Positions 23,749 through 36,019 of a stretch of 64,000 nt of DNA are shown in pieces. The position numbers and the translations under genes are program-made. This DNA comes from Cephalotus follicularis (taxonomy: Eukaryota > Streptophyta > Magnoliopsida > Oxalidales > Cephalotaceae), in assembly GCA_001972305.1 (NCBI GenBank), contig BDDD01001646.1, positions 423,495 to 487,494 on the forward strand, read 5' to 3'. How positions within the stretch are numbered: position 1 is the stretch's first letter; each line of letters opens with the position of its first letter. A model generated the notes under the pieces. It made no database searches. It saw only the letters and a list, made by a program, of their open reading frames with translations, and was not told the origin of the DNA.

Positions 23749-24506
23749 AAGTTGGCATTGGATAAACATAAGAGTTGGACTCATTTTGAGGTGCTTGGAG
23801 CCAACCAAAAAAGAGAGAAATGAGACAAAGAGAAAACTTAGAGTTTTGCTCATTTCTTCTTGATTCCACGCTTAGAGCTGGATTCTTTACACTTCCCTTC
23901 ATTGATTTTCTTCACCAAGACCTAGTAGCTACTTAGGTGGAATAATTTTGATAAACCTCTGTCAATTTTGTTTTACCCTTCTTGGCATATAGGTTAGGGT
24001 GTAAGCTCTTACACAACTAGCTATCTGTTGAGATATATCTTGTCTGGGGAAGGCTTACATGGTGTAACTAAAGCTTGAATTAGAAACCATAAAATCTAGG
24101 GTTTGGAGACAAGGGCTGGCTGGAATTTTTCTTGGAGAAAAGCAAAGGATTTGGAATCCAATTGGTGTGGAGGACTTGGAATCTCAAAAGGTTGCTTCCC
24201 AAGCAAGTACCGGCAAAGAGAATGAGCCTCCATAGTTGGTATAACTCCTATACTCTCTCTTTGTATTTGATTTGTCACATTAACATGCAAATGTGTTAAT
24301 TTGATTATGGAATTGATGTGGTGATCTTTGGATGGTATATGTGTTTGAATTGGAATTACATAGCTTAGATGTTAAGGGATGTGTTTTTCCGCTGCGTAAT
24401 CTTAAATTTTTAAAAATTACACCCCTTAATATCATTATACATTCCTTAGAGGAATTAGTGTGCTTAGGTCCAATTCCTACAACTGGGGATGCATACGATC
24501 CCAACA

Positions 24507-26368
24507 AGTGGTATTAGAGCCTACCACATCGACCATAATCGAATGTCTTTGTGCTTAAGATAATGACTGATTTGAGATTTAATTAGAGGTTTAGTTTTGT
24601 GGTTAAACTCAACCCAAGAGTGCTTTGATGTGTTATTTGTAATTTGGATGGTTTTGAGTGTGTTTGGATGGTACTTGAAGCTATTGTTTTGCTGTCCTGT
24701 TTGAAGGGGCACTGGGTGCTACTTTTAACTTGTAGGGGACTGTATTATAAGTGTTTCCCAAAAGGCAGAATGTGATTCAGAATTTGTTTGACTAGTTTCG
24801 TAGACTTATGAAATTGGTTTGTGCATAACTTGGATTATGCAGAATTTTTCTGCACTTTTATTTGCAGGGTAGTGTCTAGTTGTTTAGATAGTGGGAGCAC
24901 TTTTGCAACCATCGTCTTGCTCCGGGACACTCGTACACGAAGTCTTTGTATATGCACTTGATTTCTAGTTGACAGATAATGGTTGAAGAATGTTTGAATT
25001 GCATAGGCCGCATGATTTGGACTAAGAGTTCAAATTTGCATAGTGCATATTTTTGCTCATTGAAATATGTATGATGTATTTTATGGATACCACAATACTG
25101 CATAATGCAAAAATTAGGTATGCAATAAGTCCAATCCAAAGGGAAATACATATTTTTTACATGGTGTCAAACTGCTGCTGTCAAACCGTCGACTGTTTTG
25201 TTTAAAGCGTCAACGGTTAGACTAAGTGCCAATGTAAAGCGCTGACGGAAACTCTAAGCACTGACGGTTCTGCATTAATTGTTGACACTTAAAGGTTTAT
25301 GCATCGACGGTTTGCTTAAAGTGCGAAAAGTTGCACGAAGCGCTGACGATTTAGGTTAAACTGGTGCCGCTTAGTAAGTTAGGGCTGGGTCCTGGCTCAA
25401 CTGTATTAAAGCATCGACTATGGTGTTGACGCTTTGCGTGTAACTGGCGCTGCTTTCGACAAACTGTCGCTGCTTTGACAGAGAACAACACTAATGGTAA
25501 AAGTTTGAAACTTTTGTATCAAGGCACTTTGGGGGTTAATGATCATTGCTTGATTTAGTGGGAGTTAAGCTCTTAAACCACCTATGGTATTAAATTTTGG
25601 AATTGGTCATTGTGAGAAGCACTTTGTGTATTTAATTGAAGTTTATATTGGATATACACTTTAATTTTCTTATGTATGATAGATGGGAAAGGACTAGACC
25701 TAGTTTTAGTTTTCTTTTATGGATGGTTATTTCTGTTTATTTATGGTCTTAATGGTCTGTAATAAGGTGGTTACATGCACCATTTGTGTTATCTTCTATA
25801 TCCTCTTTAGAATAGGATCTCTTCTCATCTTTAATATGTATTCTCTTCTTTAAATGATTATATGTAATTCATTTGGAATGCAATTTCATTTGTAAAGAAT
25901 ACTTTGTATGGAAGCATAGAGAAGAAAGGGAGAGAAGTACATGACCATTGAAGGCTATGTATGCATGGTGCAATATGTAATAGATAGATATAATATCCAT
26001 ACCTAGGAAGACCGAGTGGTGACCTTGGCTTAAGTCACTACTTATAGTAAAGTCCTTAGCCATGCCATTTAATTTATTTTGGAAATAAATTTAGGTTGCA
26101 TAAGATGGATGGTCCAAATACATGCCATGCATGCAAAGTTGTAATTAATCAGAATTGGCTAATATAACTAATGAATTAATTAAGGGCTTAGTAAATAAAA
26201 CTGTGAGACCTAAAATCCCCTCAATGAAATAATAAGTTTGAACGCCAGGGACACATGAAGTGGACCGACGTGGCCTTCCTCTATCTACGTTGAGTGGCGT
26301 TCACGGGTTATTGGTTTGTCATACTAAAACTGAGATCTTTGACCTGTGGGATGCTATGTCAACGTCAG
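24507..26368 (+). other. PBS and leader of the copia-type element F; no coding domains
   Basis: The PBS TGGTATTAGAGCC is at 24509-24521. The following 1.8 kb contain no gag or pol motif in any frame. Positions 25170-25490 carry an array of CCGTCGACTG, AAGCGTCAACGG and AAGCGCTGACGG-type motifs, the same class as in the LTRs. Positions 26190-26368 (CCTAAAATCCCCTCAATGAA, then CGACGTGGCCTTCCTCTATC and TTGACCTGTGGG) look like untranslated leader. The element is cut off at 26369 by LTR G. Confidence 0.55.
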
Positions 26369-27044
26369 CGTCACACCCCGGTTCTATAACAACAATAGGT
26401 CATGGCAATTTAACATAATATCCGGCTTATACAATTTTACGGGAAAAATAAAAACCTTTCAAACATATAATATCTTGCGGAAGTATTCAAATAATAAGCC
26501 GAATTAACAATGTAACACGCATCCCATACTACGCGTTACCAAATTACAACATTCCATTGTTAATTGCCCTTAAAACGGAGCATGATTAAAACATGTCGAT
26601 ACAATATCTCATTAAATACAGAATCCATACTTAAAGATTATCCATCAAATACGATAAACATTTTTCCAATCTTATAATAAAAGTTCAATAACTCCAACAG
26701 GATAATACAATTTCATCAAATGACATTATTACAACTTTAACTTCTCCACGCTTGCCTACCATGATCCCATTACATCAATCAGAAATTGTAGGGGGGGTTA
26801 GCCTTTGTCCTCACTCGGCTAAGTATAAATACAATTCGGATTCAATAATAATGTAAATCATGTAATGAATGCATAATGATGCAGTACAATATATATACAA
26901 TACGTATTTGTATATGTATCTCGATCAATAGTTACGCAACCATGCCAAGTGGCTACATCAACACAATCCATCAATCATGTCACTAAGGACCAATCAATCC
27001 AATCCGAATAAGATAACCACCACCTGTAGGTTAGCATTATCTCA

Positions 27045-27400
27045 CGTCGACGCTAACCGGCCCATAGGCGGAGGAAAGCTCGATCAATAATTGACACTAA
27101 CCGGCACGTAGCGGAGGAAAGTTCAACAAACAAATGAGTCTAACCGGCCCATAGGCAGAGGATAGCTCACAGTGTGGATGTCAACCGGCACATAGCGGAG
27201 GAAGACCATCCGGTGTGGTGTCCCTAGCCATCTCCTGGCCCCTAGGGCACAACCTGCCATTAGCGAAAGTGACAACCTCCGTCACCGCACTAACAGCGTA
27301 ACAATCACAATCAATCAAACAATTCAATCATTGATGCTAACCGGCCCCGAGCTAGGAAAGCACACAGCTAACCGTCCTGTGGTGCTAGGAAAGCTCCACA
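27045..27400. repeat. Array of 45-60 bp units, CTAACCGGCCCATAGGCGGAGGAAAGCTC (LTR G)
   Basis: Six or so diverged copies of GACGCTAACCGGCNCNTAGGCGGAGGAAAGCTC-like units occur here. The related LTR H has a single copy at about 32273-32310, so the array expanded in one lineage. Confidence 0.8.
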
Positions 27401-27669
27401 ATCCAAAAATCAATCCTTTCCAAGTAATTCATAAGTTAAAAATACTTGAAATAATCACATTTTCACGATGTCACGGTTCTTAGTTCGCGATGTTTTGCAA
27501 GCCATTTTCACAATCTTCCAAAAATATACATTTTACTCAAAACATTCATTTTCGTACAAAATAATAATTTATAACAATCATGTATGCATTTCCAAAAATG
27601 ATAAAATAGTTTCACAATTAGTAATCACAATTCAGTTCATAACAATACACAATGCACGCATATGCTCAG

Positions 27670-27845
27670 AATGCAAGTCAGTCCCTTAACAGTCAGCTGG
27701 CCCTTCATGACAGTCGGCTGTTCCCTCTATTGGGACTCGGCTGACCTCAATCAACAGTCGGCTGCCCTCTTGGCAGTCGGCTATTTTCCCCCAATCAGCA
27801 GTCGGCTGCCCTCACGGCAATTGGCTATTTTCTCTCAATGCATGT
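27670..27845. repeat. CAGTCGGCTG motif array (LTR G)
   Basis: Seven or eight copies of CAGTCGGCTG or near variants occur at 15-35 bp spacing. LTR H lacks the array. Its reverse complement, CAGCCGACTG, is the exact motif that recurs in the SIRE-type copia LTRs at 49745-50055 and 56375-56705. Confidence 0.85.
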
Positions 27846-28655
27846 CAATATGCAATGCAAACATATGCTCGAAAGCATCTAAACTCTTTTGGCGTCAACA
27901 CCTAACTCTAGGCGTCCGCGTGTACAGCACCTTGTGCTCCAAAACGTAATCAGTCCCTTTTGGCATCAACGTGTACTCTCTACGCGTCAACGTTTATATC
28001 AGTTCTCTTAGACGTTAACGTCTACTCTAGGCATCAACGTTCAATCCAGTCACTTAAGCGTCACCGCTTAACTCTTAGCGTCGTTCACTCACGTGTAGCA
28101 GTACAAAACGTCAACAATTAAAGAAGACTAGAAATCGTCTTCTTCCACACGTCTCAACACCCAGAAATCAAACTGCATAAACACACATGCAATCCGGTCC
28201 ACAATCGTTTCAATCACAATATGCAAGGCAGGTTAACTACTCATAGTAACCCTAACACAAATCACACCATTCACACACCCTGGGAAAATCATCCCAAAAC
28301 ACGTGTGCAATTCAATCCACGATCACTCTAAAACACGATATGCATGGCAGGTTAACTACTCATAGCAACCCTAACACAAATCACGTAATTCACAATCCAC
28401 AAACCATGCATTACATCAATGACATTACAACATGATTGAACTCAAACTTGCATGTATAGCTTCCCCTACCTGTTAAAGCAGTAACAACTGTACAGTTGAG
28501 CTGCACGTTCAGTTGCCGAACATTTCCAATTACCGTTGAACCGAATCTGGTTCTTGCCGATTGATCAATTCCTCACTGCCAAATCAAAATGCCACTCCCA
28601 CACTGCACATACAACACATTTCATTACAATCACGCACGGAAACCGGCATTACCGT

Positions 28656-29615
28656 TGTTGACATTTATGTCTCAATTCTTAATTTTGATGATAACACATT
28701 TGCCACTAATGAGTTTGTTTTGTGAAAGATAAACAATAACACAGAGCAGATACAAATCGTTTTTAAACAAGCAAACGGTCGACATCTAATTTTGAAGAGG
28801 CGACGCCTATGGGATTGTAAAGTTTGAAGGAGGCGACGCCTATGAGATTGTAATTTTTGAAGGCGTCGAGAGTTACATAAAGGAGTCAACCACTTAAACG
28901 CACAAAGCGTCAGCACTCTAAATTGAAAGAGGAAATTTTCTAGCACAAAGCGGCAGCATTAAATCTTAAGGTGGCGACAATATAAAGCATAAGTTTCAGC
29001 ACATGAAGTCGACGCCTAAAAATAAGGCAGCGACACTTTGATCAAAGATTCTTATCTTATCAACGCACGAATTAAGGAACAAAATTTCCAATTATGTGCC
29101 AAACGGCTACAAGACTACAACGGCTATATCACTTTTCTAATCGCCAGAAACAGTATAAATAGGCTCAAGAACAACCAAGAAAAGCATCCAAGTTATACAA
29201 TTATCATAGCATTACTTTGAGTTGTTCTTGTCTTATTTCAAGCTATTATTGTGAGCAAATTTAGTCTATATCAAGACTTTGAGAGGTGATACAAAAAACT
29301 ATTCATTCTTGTTTTTGTCAAAGAGAAAAAGGGGAGTGAACCCTTGTTTGTATGATTGAGGTCAATCACAACTATTGTATTCGAGATCGGATACTAGTGG
29401 AAACTCAAGGAGATCCTTGAGAAAAGTGGACGTAGGCAAGAGATTAAGCCGAACCATTATAAAACTATGTTTGCATTCTTCTACTCTATCTCTTTATTTT
29501 GTTAGTATAATTGTTTGAATAGAATTGTTGGTTTAATTTCTTTTGTTGGCTATTTTCTGAAAAAGTTCATAATTTATTTATAGTCTACAATTCACCCCCC
29601 TCTTGTAGTCTTTCA
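28656..29615 (+). mobile_element. Solo SIRE-type copia LTR inside LTR G
   Basis: TGTTGACATTTATGTCTC...AGTCTTTCA, 960 bp, is flanked by ACCGT and GCCGT (4 of 5 bases equal). Its first 45 bases resemble the LTR at 51114/53258 (TGTTGACGATTAGGTCTCAATCC), and GTGGACGTAGGC near 29428 is shared with the LTRs at 49576 and 56203. A TATA box, TATAAATAGG, lies at 29154-29163, preceded by an array of GCGACGCCT/AAGCGTCAGC-type motifs (28785-29040). The empty site is present in LTR H. Confidence 0.85.
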
Positions 29616-30457
29616 GCCGTCACCGATGAGCCGACCGGATTCCGGCCAACTCACCCAACTTGTGAAACACCCATAAACGGGTTCCACATTGAATGGTCTA
29701 CACAGAACCGCTCAAGACTCACCGTGAATGGGCGTCGAACGCCACGTCACCGGCGGCAGCGTGTTACGACTCACTGAGTCAACTCGCCGGACCTCAACAA
29801 GTCCGATCGCCATCGAAAAACGCCACACATTCACCATTTATACACATCCCTGGCCGTGACTCGCCGAGACTCGGCGCCAAACGTACGGTCTCAGTCGACA
29901 CATCCCGGCCGAACCACGCCTCACCGGTGGTCAAAATGGACAGAGCAGGCCTTCTAGACGAAAAGCCCCTCAATCCGCGATGCTAACGGCGTCAGAAAAC
30001 GCCCGGCAGAGGCGCTCACAGTGGCAGGGAAGGGGAAGGAGGAGTTACAGTCCGATGGAGGTCATGGGCTGACCGCCGTGCTCTCCCGGTCAGGTGGCTG
30101 GCTCCGGCGTCGTCTCCTATGCCCTCTCTCCCTTTCTCTCCCACTGTCTCTCCCGCTGCCTCTCGCTCTCTCGGGTCTGTCTCTCTTCTTTGCACGGGCG
30201 GGCTATGCGGGGTCCGGGTCCCGTTTTTTCGGCGAATCGCGACGTAAATTATTCAAACTGCAACCAAAATAATCGTAATAATAACGCGGACACTGGGGTT
30301 TACTGTCGTGCATTAAAAATAGGCTTTATTAGCCGTTTTGGCCAACATAATTACGACTTAAATGCGTAATGCCTTTTTATTACTTTGGGTTTCTATCCGT
30401 TTTATTTATGATCATACACGCACCAATTTCATAATAATTATTTATGAAATTTAGGGG

Positions 30458-30700
30458 CGTTACATCCTCCCCCCTTAGAGAAATATCGTCCCGAGATTCC
30501 CTAGATTAAACATGTGAAGGTAGAATGCCTTCACTTCTTCCTCACTTTCTAAGTGGCTTTCCAAGCCCATGGTATTACCATCACACTTCCACCAATATCA
30601 AGCTTCAAATCTCGATACATCTTGCTAATCGCCGGATGTTCAGAGAAACTGGAGCGATAGGCTTGCGACCACAGCTCATCCACATCAAACAATTCATAAG
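30458..30700 (-). pseudogene. Polypurine tract and pol-tail relic of the LTR G element
   Basis: On the minus strand it reads, before the LTR, a purine tract, then sequence aligning with the tail of the Tekay pol at 48250-48480 (shared AAATCTCGTCCCGAGATTC block and the GTGGCTTTCCAAGCCCATGG region). It then jumps to a stretch resembling the integrase zinc-finger region at 49470-49510. About 1 kb of pol between the two has been deleted. No open frame survives. Confidence 0.65.
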
Positions 30701-31012
30701 CATACGATCCATAACCATAAGGTTTATGACTGCACAACCCATAACCGTACAATCTGTATCCATTCAATCTGTAACCACACTATATCCATATCACTGGGTC
30801 TCCAAAAACCCAACATATCATCTATTATTATTCCGCAACTCCAATAACTGCAACTAACACTTTATCAATCATATCACATCGGCGGCATAATCAATTGAAT
30901 ACCTTTCAACTCTTATAATCTCCCGAAAATCGGGCATGAAGTATTCGTTTACAGGACTATGCCCTCTGTAAAGAAAACACAATTTATATCCACACTTCCG
31001 AAGGAGGAACCA
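30700..31012 (-). other. Older LTR-like sequence X, left part
   Basis: It contains the block GGGCATGAAGTATTCGTTTACAGGACT (30928-30960), which recurs diverged at about 34216-34245 on the far side of LTR H. It also carries short ATAACCGTACAATC repeats like those at 34930-35100. It is taken as the left part of the host sequence into which LTR H inserted. Confidence 0.5.
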
Positions 31013-34000
31013 TGTCACACCCCGTTTCCATAACAATAAAAAAACGTGGTGGCAATCAACATAATATCCGGCTTATAAAATTTTTACGGGGAAATAAAAA
31101 CCTTTCAAACATATTATATCTTGCGGAAGCATTCAAATAATAAGCCGAATTAACAACATAACACGCATCCCATACTACGTGTTATCAAAATACGACATTT
31201 CATTGTTAATTGCCCTCAAAACAGAGCGTGATTAAAACGTGTCGATACAATATTTCATTCAGTGTGGAAATCCATCAATTGCGATAAATACATTATCCCA
31301 AATTAGTAAAGTCATAAACCATTATACATTAATCCAGTACAAGATTCCACCATTTCAATAACCAATTGATACAATCATCCAACTGATAATTCTTAACAAG
31401 CATGTCTCATCATTCTCTTAAAACACGAGTATGATTATTACAATACAATACAATTAAAACAACTTTCAGGAAAGAAGCTCCCAACACAGCTTCAACAACA
31501 CTTGTCCGATTGCCCCCGTCAATCTGAAATTGTAGGGGGTTAGCCTTTGTCCTCACTCGGCTAAGTATAAATGTAATTTGGGTTCAACAATAATGAATGT
31601 CATGTAATGATTGCATTCATGGTGCAATACATAATATACTATAATACGTATATTCATATATATGTGTATCTGTACCAATAGGCGCATCCATGCCAAGTGG
31701 CTACAACCATTAATCCATCAATCATGTCTCAAAGGACCAATCCAATAAATCCGGTCAATCCACTGTTTCTTGCACGAAGGTCAAGCAAACAGTGTTGTGG
31801 GTGTCCCTAGCAATCTCCTGGCCCCTAGACGCACAGACCCGCCCCTAGCCCTCAATGACACTACCATCACGGGACTAGCGTAGCATCAATCCAATCAATG
31901 TGGGTGTCCCTAGCCAACTCCTGGCCCCTAGGCACACAAACCCGCCCCTAGTCCTCGATGACACCTCCGTCATGGGACTAGCGCAGCATCAATCCAATCA
32001 CAAACATCAATCAATCAATCCAAAATCAATCTGTTTCCAAGTAATTTATAAGTTATAAAATACTGGAAATATTTCGTTTATTCAAAATGTAATCCATCTT
32101 TGAATTCACGTTTCAATCTGTCGAAAACATACATTTATCAAAATACACATTTTCGTGTAAAATAATGATTTGTTATAAAATCATGTATGCACTTATAAAA
32201 CGATAAAACACTTTAGAATTCAATCACATTTCAATTCAAATTTCAGTTCACAATTCAATTCATACCTACATCGACGCTAACCGGCATAAGGCGAGGAAAG
32301 CTCGACCAATCCACAGTAATATGCAAGCAAACATAAGCTCAAAATGTAACCCGACCCTTTAGGCATCGACACCTAACCTATAGGCGCCAAATCGTTCATA
32401 TTAGTCACTTAAGCATCGCCGCTTAACTCTCAGCGTCGTTCACTCACATGTAGCAGTACAAAGCCTCGACACTTCTATCAAAAGCGTCGACTGTCTAGAG
32501 GAACCAAGAGTTCGGTTCCCGTATAACAGTCATTAGCGTCAACGTTTTTCCTTTAAGCGTAGATGGTTAAAGAAGACCAGAAGGTCGTCTTCTTCAACAC
32601 GTTTCAATACCCGGAAATCAACATGCATAAAACACATGCAATCTGACCCACGATCGTTTCAATCACAATATGCAAGGCAGGTTAGCTACTCATAGCAACC
32701 CTAACACCAATCACACCATTCACACACCAAGGAAAAATCATCCCAAAACGTGTATGCAATTCAATCCACAATCACTCTAAAACACGATATGCATGGTAGG
32801 TTAACTACTCAAAGCAACCCTAACACCAATCATGCAATTCACAATCCACAAACCATGCATTTCATCAATGACATTACAACATGATTGAACTCAAATATGC
32901 AAGTATAGCTTCTTCTACCTCTGATTCCAAGCTAGGAATCACAGTAGCAGCAGCACAGTCGAGTCGCAGGTTCAATTGCCGAACCTTTCCCGATAACCTT
33001 TGAACCAAACCTGGTTCTTGTCGATTGATCAGTTCCTCACTGCCAAATCCAATTGCCACTCACACACTGCACATACAACACATTTCCGTTATGCTCGACA
33101 CACAAAACACTGATGTCACCGAAACGCCGGCCGGATTCTGGCCAACTCATCCAGCTTGTGAAACACTCATAAACGGGTTCCACATCGAACGGTCTACACA
33201 GAATCGCTCAAGACTCGCCGTGAATCGGTGCCAAACGCCGCACCACGGCCGGCAGCGAGTTACGACTCACTGAGTCGACTCGCCCGACCTCCACCACTTC
33301 GGTCGCCAACCAAAAATGCCACAAAATCAACAGTCCTACGCGTCACTGCCCGAAACTCGCCGAGACTCGGTGCCAAACGCCGTGTCTCAGGCGGAATTGA
33401 GTCGACTCACCGAGCCGACTCCGCCAAGTGATTTCGGCCAAAATACGCCACACCGGTGGTCAAAATGGATAGAGGGGGCCTTCTAGATGAAACCCTCCTC
33501 CATCCGCGATGCTAACGATGCCGGGAAATGCCCAAAAGAGGCACTCAGAGTGGCGGGGAGAAGAAGAAAAAGAAGAGAAAAGAGAAGAAAGGGGAAGAGG
33601 TTACCGTCGGTTGGCATGCCTGGGTTGACCGCCGTGCTCTCCTGGTTCGATGTCTAGCTCCGATGCTCTCTCCCATTCTCTCTCTCGCTTTCTCTCCCAA
33701 TCTCTCTCTCTCTCTCTCTGGCGCGGGTGCACAAAGCGCCCACTGCCTCTTTCTTGGACGGGCACGTGATGCACCCGTGTCTCCCTCTCCCTCCCTTATA
33801 ACATTGCTTCCTCCTTAGTATTTTCTGGTAAAATACTAAGGTATGGGTCCTAATTTTTCCGCGAATCGTGACATAAATTATCCGAACAGCCACCAAAATA
33901 ATCGAAATAATATTTCAAACATTGGGCTTTACTGTTGCGCATTAAAAATAGGCTTTATTAGCCGTTTTGGCCAACATAATTACGGCTTCAATGCGTAATG

Positions 34001-34093
34001 CCTTTTTTATTACTCCAGGCCTTTATCGGTTTTATTACAACCGTACACGCACCAATTTCATAATATTTATTTATGAAATTCTGGGGCGTTACA
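31013..34093 (-). mobile_element. Solo gypsy LTR (LTR H)
   Basis: TGTCACACCCC...GGGGCGTTACA, 3081 bp, is flanked by AACCA and AACTA (4 of 5 equal). There is no PBS on the left and no polypurine tract on the right, so it is best read as a solo LTR rather than as the 5' LTR matching G. Inside, 31799-31895 and 31900-31993 are a tandem duplication of a roughly 98 bp unit (GGGTGTCCCTAGC...GGACTAGCG), present once in LTR G. GCGTC-type motifs recur at 32345-32560. A CT-rich microsatellite lies at 33655-33720. Confidence 0.8.
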
Positions 34094-35865
34094 AACTAAC
34101 AGTCATACATGGGCTCAGCCCTCATCAAACCACAATTCAATAGAATTACATCATCCTAGAACCTCCAGTGATGAATCCATTAAAATCATCCTCTTAGGAT
34201 TTCTCAAAATTTGGGCATGAAATATTCGTTTATCGGACTCCATGCCACCTGATAAACCACAGTTTATATGTTTGAGGATCAACCCTCATCTCATCACAAT
34301 CTATATGCTGGGGGCTCCGCCCGCACCAGACTACATCACAACTAAATCAAGTATATCATATGCATGCGGAAGGACAATCCTTTCAATACCCTCAATGATG
34401 GGTTTGATCATATCCAATAATATCATACACATGCAAAGGATAATCACGTCAAAACCTCAAATGATGGGTCTGATCATATCCAATAATATCATACACCAAT
34501 CAAATGATGCACTGCCACATGCCAGCAGGTCCCATACATCAGCACACATTTATTTTCCAGCACTGCCACAAGCCGGCAGGTCATATAATGTACAATAACA
34601 AGCCTCAAAAAAGTAGTTCCCTTACTTTATTCATATAATACAAGATAGGCTAGAGACATGAAATTTCTTACCCTGCACTTGTCCTGACTAGTCACTGTAA
34701 CTGTCATATGAACCTGAACTTGACCCACTTCATTTCAATGAAACAGGTCAGCAGCAAATGGCTATGTACAACATACATATCCAATGAATACGTGTCAGGG
34801 TGTAGCAGATATATATATAATGTCAATCATGTGAGATGCATACCTGGCATGAAAGATATGAACAATGTCATTTCATATCTGTATAAGTCATAAAGCAATC
34901 CGTCATCAACAACTCTACCATATATCCTCATCTAGAGCCATTCGTCCCATATCAATCCATGACCGTGCTATATCAATTAAATTTCATATCCGTTTATGGT
35001 CCATAGCCGTTTACGGTCCATATCCATTCACAATTCGTATCCGTTTACGGCCCACTGCCATTTACGGTCCATACCAATTTACAATTCATATCCGTTTACA
35101 CTCTACCAGGAATCTAGAGGATAACAATATATTTAGTTGACATTCAATGGTTGACTAAATACATATACTGTCCAATACCAGCATATATAAGTAGTTAGCC
35201 GCCCTATCAGTTGATTCACAATCCATTTCGAGCATCCATGTAATGCCCATCTATTCGATAACAATCCATTCGACCACTATCCGATCAATAACGACCCATT
35301 CGATCACTAACAGTTTAATAACGATCCATTCGATCACTAACAGCTTGAAAACAGTTCATACGATCACTAACCGATCAACAACGGTTCACACGATCACTAA
35401 CCGCTCAACAACGGTTCATACAATCACTAACCGCTCAACAATGGTTGAAACGATCACTATCCATCCAACAACGGTTCATACGGCCACTAACCGCTCAATA
35501 ACGGTTCATACGATCACTAACCGCTCAACAACGGTTCAAACGATCACTATCCGTTCAATAACGGCCCATTCGATCGACCACTTAGCCACTACGACTTATT
35601 CGGTTGGTCACTTGACCATTTCAGACTTCAAAGCCCTCACTGTCACTTCATTCGATGTATCCCGTAGGATTTCAGGAGGTAGGTCGGCCTTCCTGGATAG
35701 TCTAGACTGCTTGGAAGCCTTATGCACTAGTTTGGAGGCTTGAACATTAGCATGATCTCAATCGGAATCAAGATCCATGCAAAACTGGGCGGTTTCACCA
35801 AAAACAGGGCTATTGGCGTCAACACCATCCCTTAGGCGTCGACGTCATCACTCTAGGTGAACCGA
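34094..35865 (-). other. Older LTR-like sequence X, right part
   Basis: CTGCCACAAGCCGGCAGGTCATATAATGTACAA and TATAATACAAGATAGGC blocks at 34560-34650 match the Tekay LTR at 46018-46080, so this is another diverged minus-oriented gypsy LTR fragment. A second CACTGCCACATGCCAGCAGGTC lies at 34510, and an ATGATGGGTCTGATCATATCCAATAATATCATACA unit is duplicated at 34390-34495. The sequence ends at about 35865 with a GGCGTCAACACC...GGCGTCGACGTC pair before AT-rich host DNA. Confidence 0.55.
35225..35640. repeat. 30 bp minisatellite, CGATCACTAACCGCTCAACAACGGTTCATA
   Basis: About twelve copies of a 30 bp unit occur, several nearly identical. Because 30 is divisible by three, one frame stays open for 166 codons (35243-35743) and encodes a Thr/Ile/Ser decapeptide repeat. 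I regard this as a by-product. A second, looser array (TCCGTTTACGGTCCATA units) lies at 34925-35110. Confidence 0.9.
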
Positions 35866-36019
35866 ATAATTTATTTGAAATTACATTTGATTAAAGAAAT
35901 TTTTTAACGTAATTGTTATAGACATATAAAAGTAAGTGTAAGATTTTTGTTTTTATCCCATTAAATTTGATATTAATATGCTTATAAACTTATATATATA
36001 TTCTTCTTAATTGTAGTGT

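Larger units (their letters stand above)
10006..24506 (+). mobile_element. Copia-type 5' LTR (LTR F), split by a gypsy insertion
   Basis: The LTR starts TGTTGGACACC at 10006, is interrupted at 10069/23026 by the gypsy element, and ends ATCCCAACA at 24506, giving TGTTGG/CCAACA inverted ends. Two bases later TGGTATTAGAGCC matches the initiator-Met PBS with one change. The LTR's own length is about 1545 bp. It is provisionally Ty1/copia, from the inverted ends, the PBS and the length. No 3' partner is seen in the window. Confidence 0.7.
26369..30457 (-). mobile_element. Gypsy 3' LTR (LTR G), with a solo copia LTR inside
   Basis: It begins CGTCACACCCC (first base of TG mutated) and ends GGGGCGTTACA at 30457. 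A CCTCCCCCCTTAGAG polypurine complement and a pol tail follow, so it is the 3' LTR of a minus-strand gypsy element. It aligns with LTR H (31013-34093) once the 960 bp solo LTR is removed (about 3124 against 3081 bp). G-specific arrays are at 27045-27400 and 27670-27845. No target-site duplication is found because the 5' half of the element is absent. Confidence 0.85.

Noticed and set aside
24096..25151. Several 60-91 codon ORFs after LTR F
   Set aside because: There is no gag or pol motif, no repeat of the frames elsewhere and AT-rich composition. They look like chance frames in leader sequence.
30021..30369. Leu-rich ORFs at 30021-30369 and 33528-33896
   Set aside because: They come from the CT-rich microsatellite part of LTRs G and H, and the two copies do not preserve the frame.
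26369..34093. LTR G and LTR H as the two LTRs of one element
   Set aside because: There is no PBS beside H, the flanks GTCAG and AACTA do not match, and H has its own near-matching flanks AACCA/AACTA. The short stretch between them continues into sequence also found right of H.
35225..35640. CRISPR-like regular array
   Set aside because: The whole 30 bp unit repeats with no unique spacers, and the context is plant repeat DNA. It is a minisatellite.
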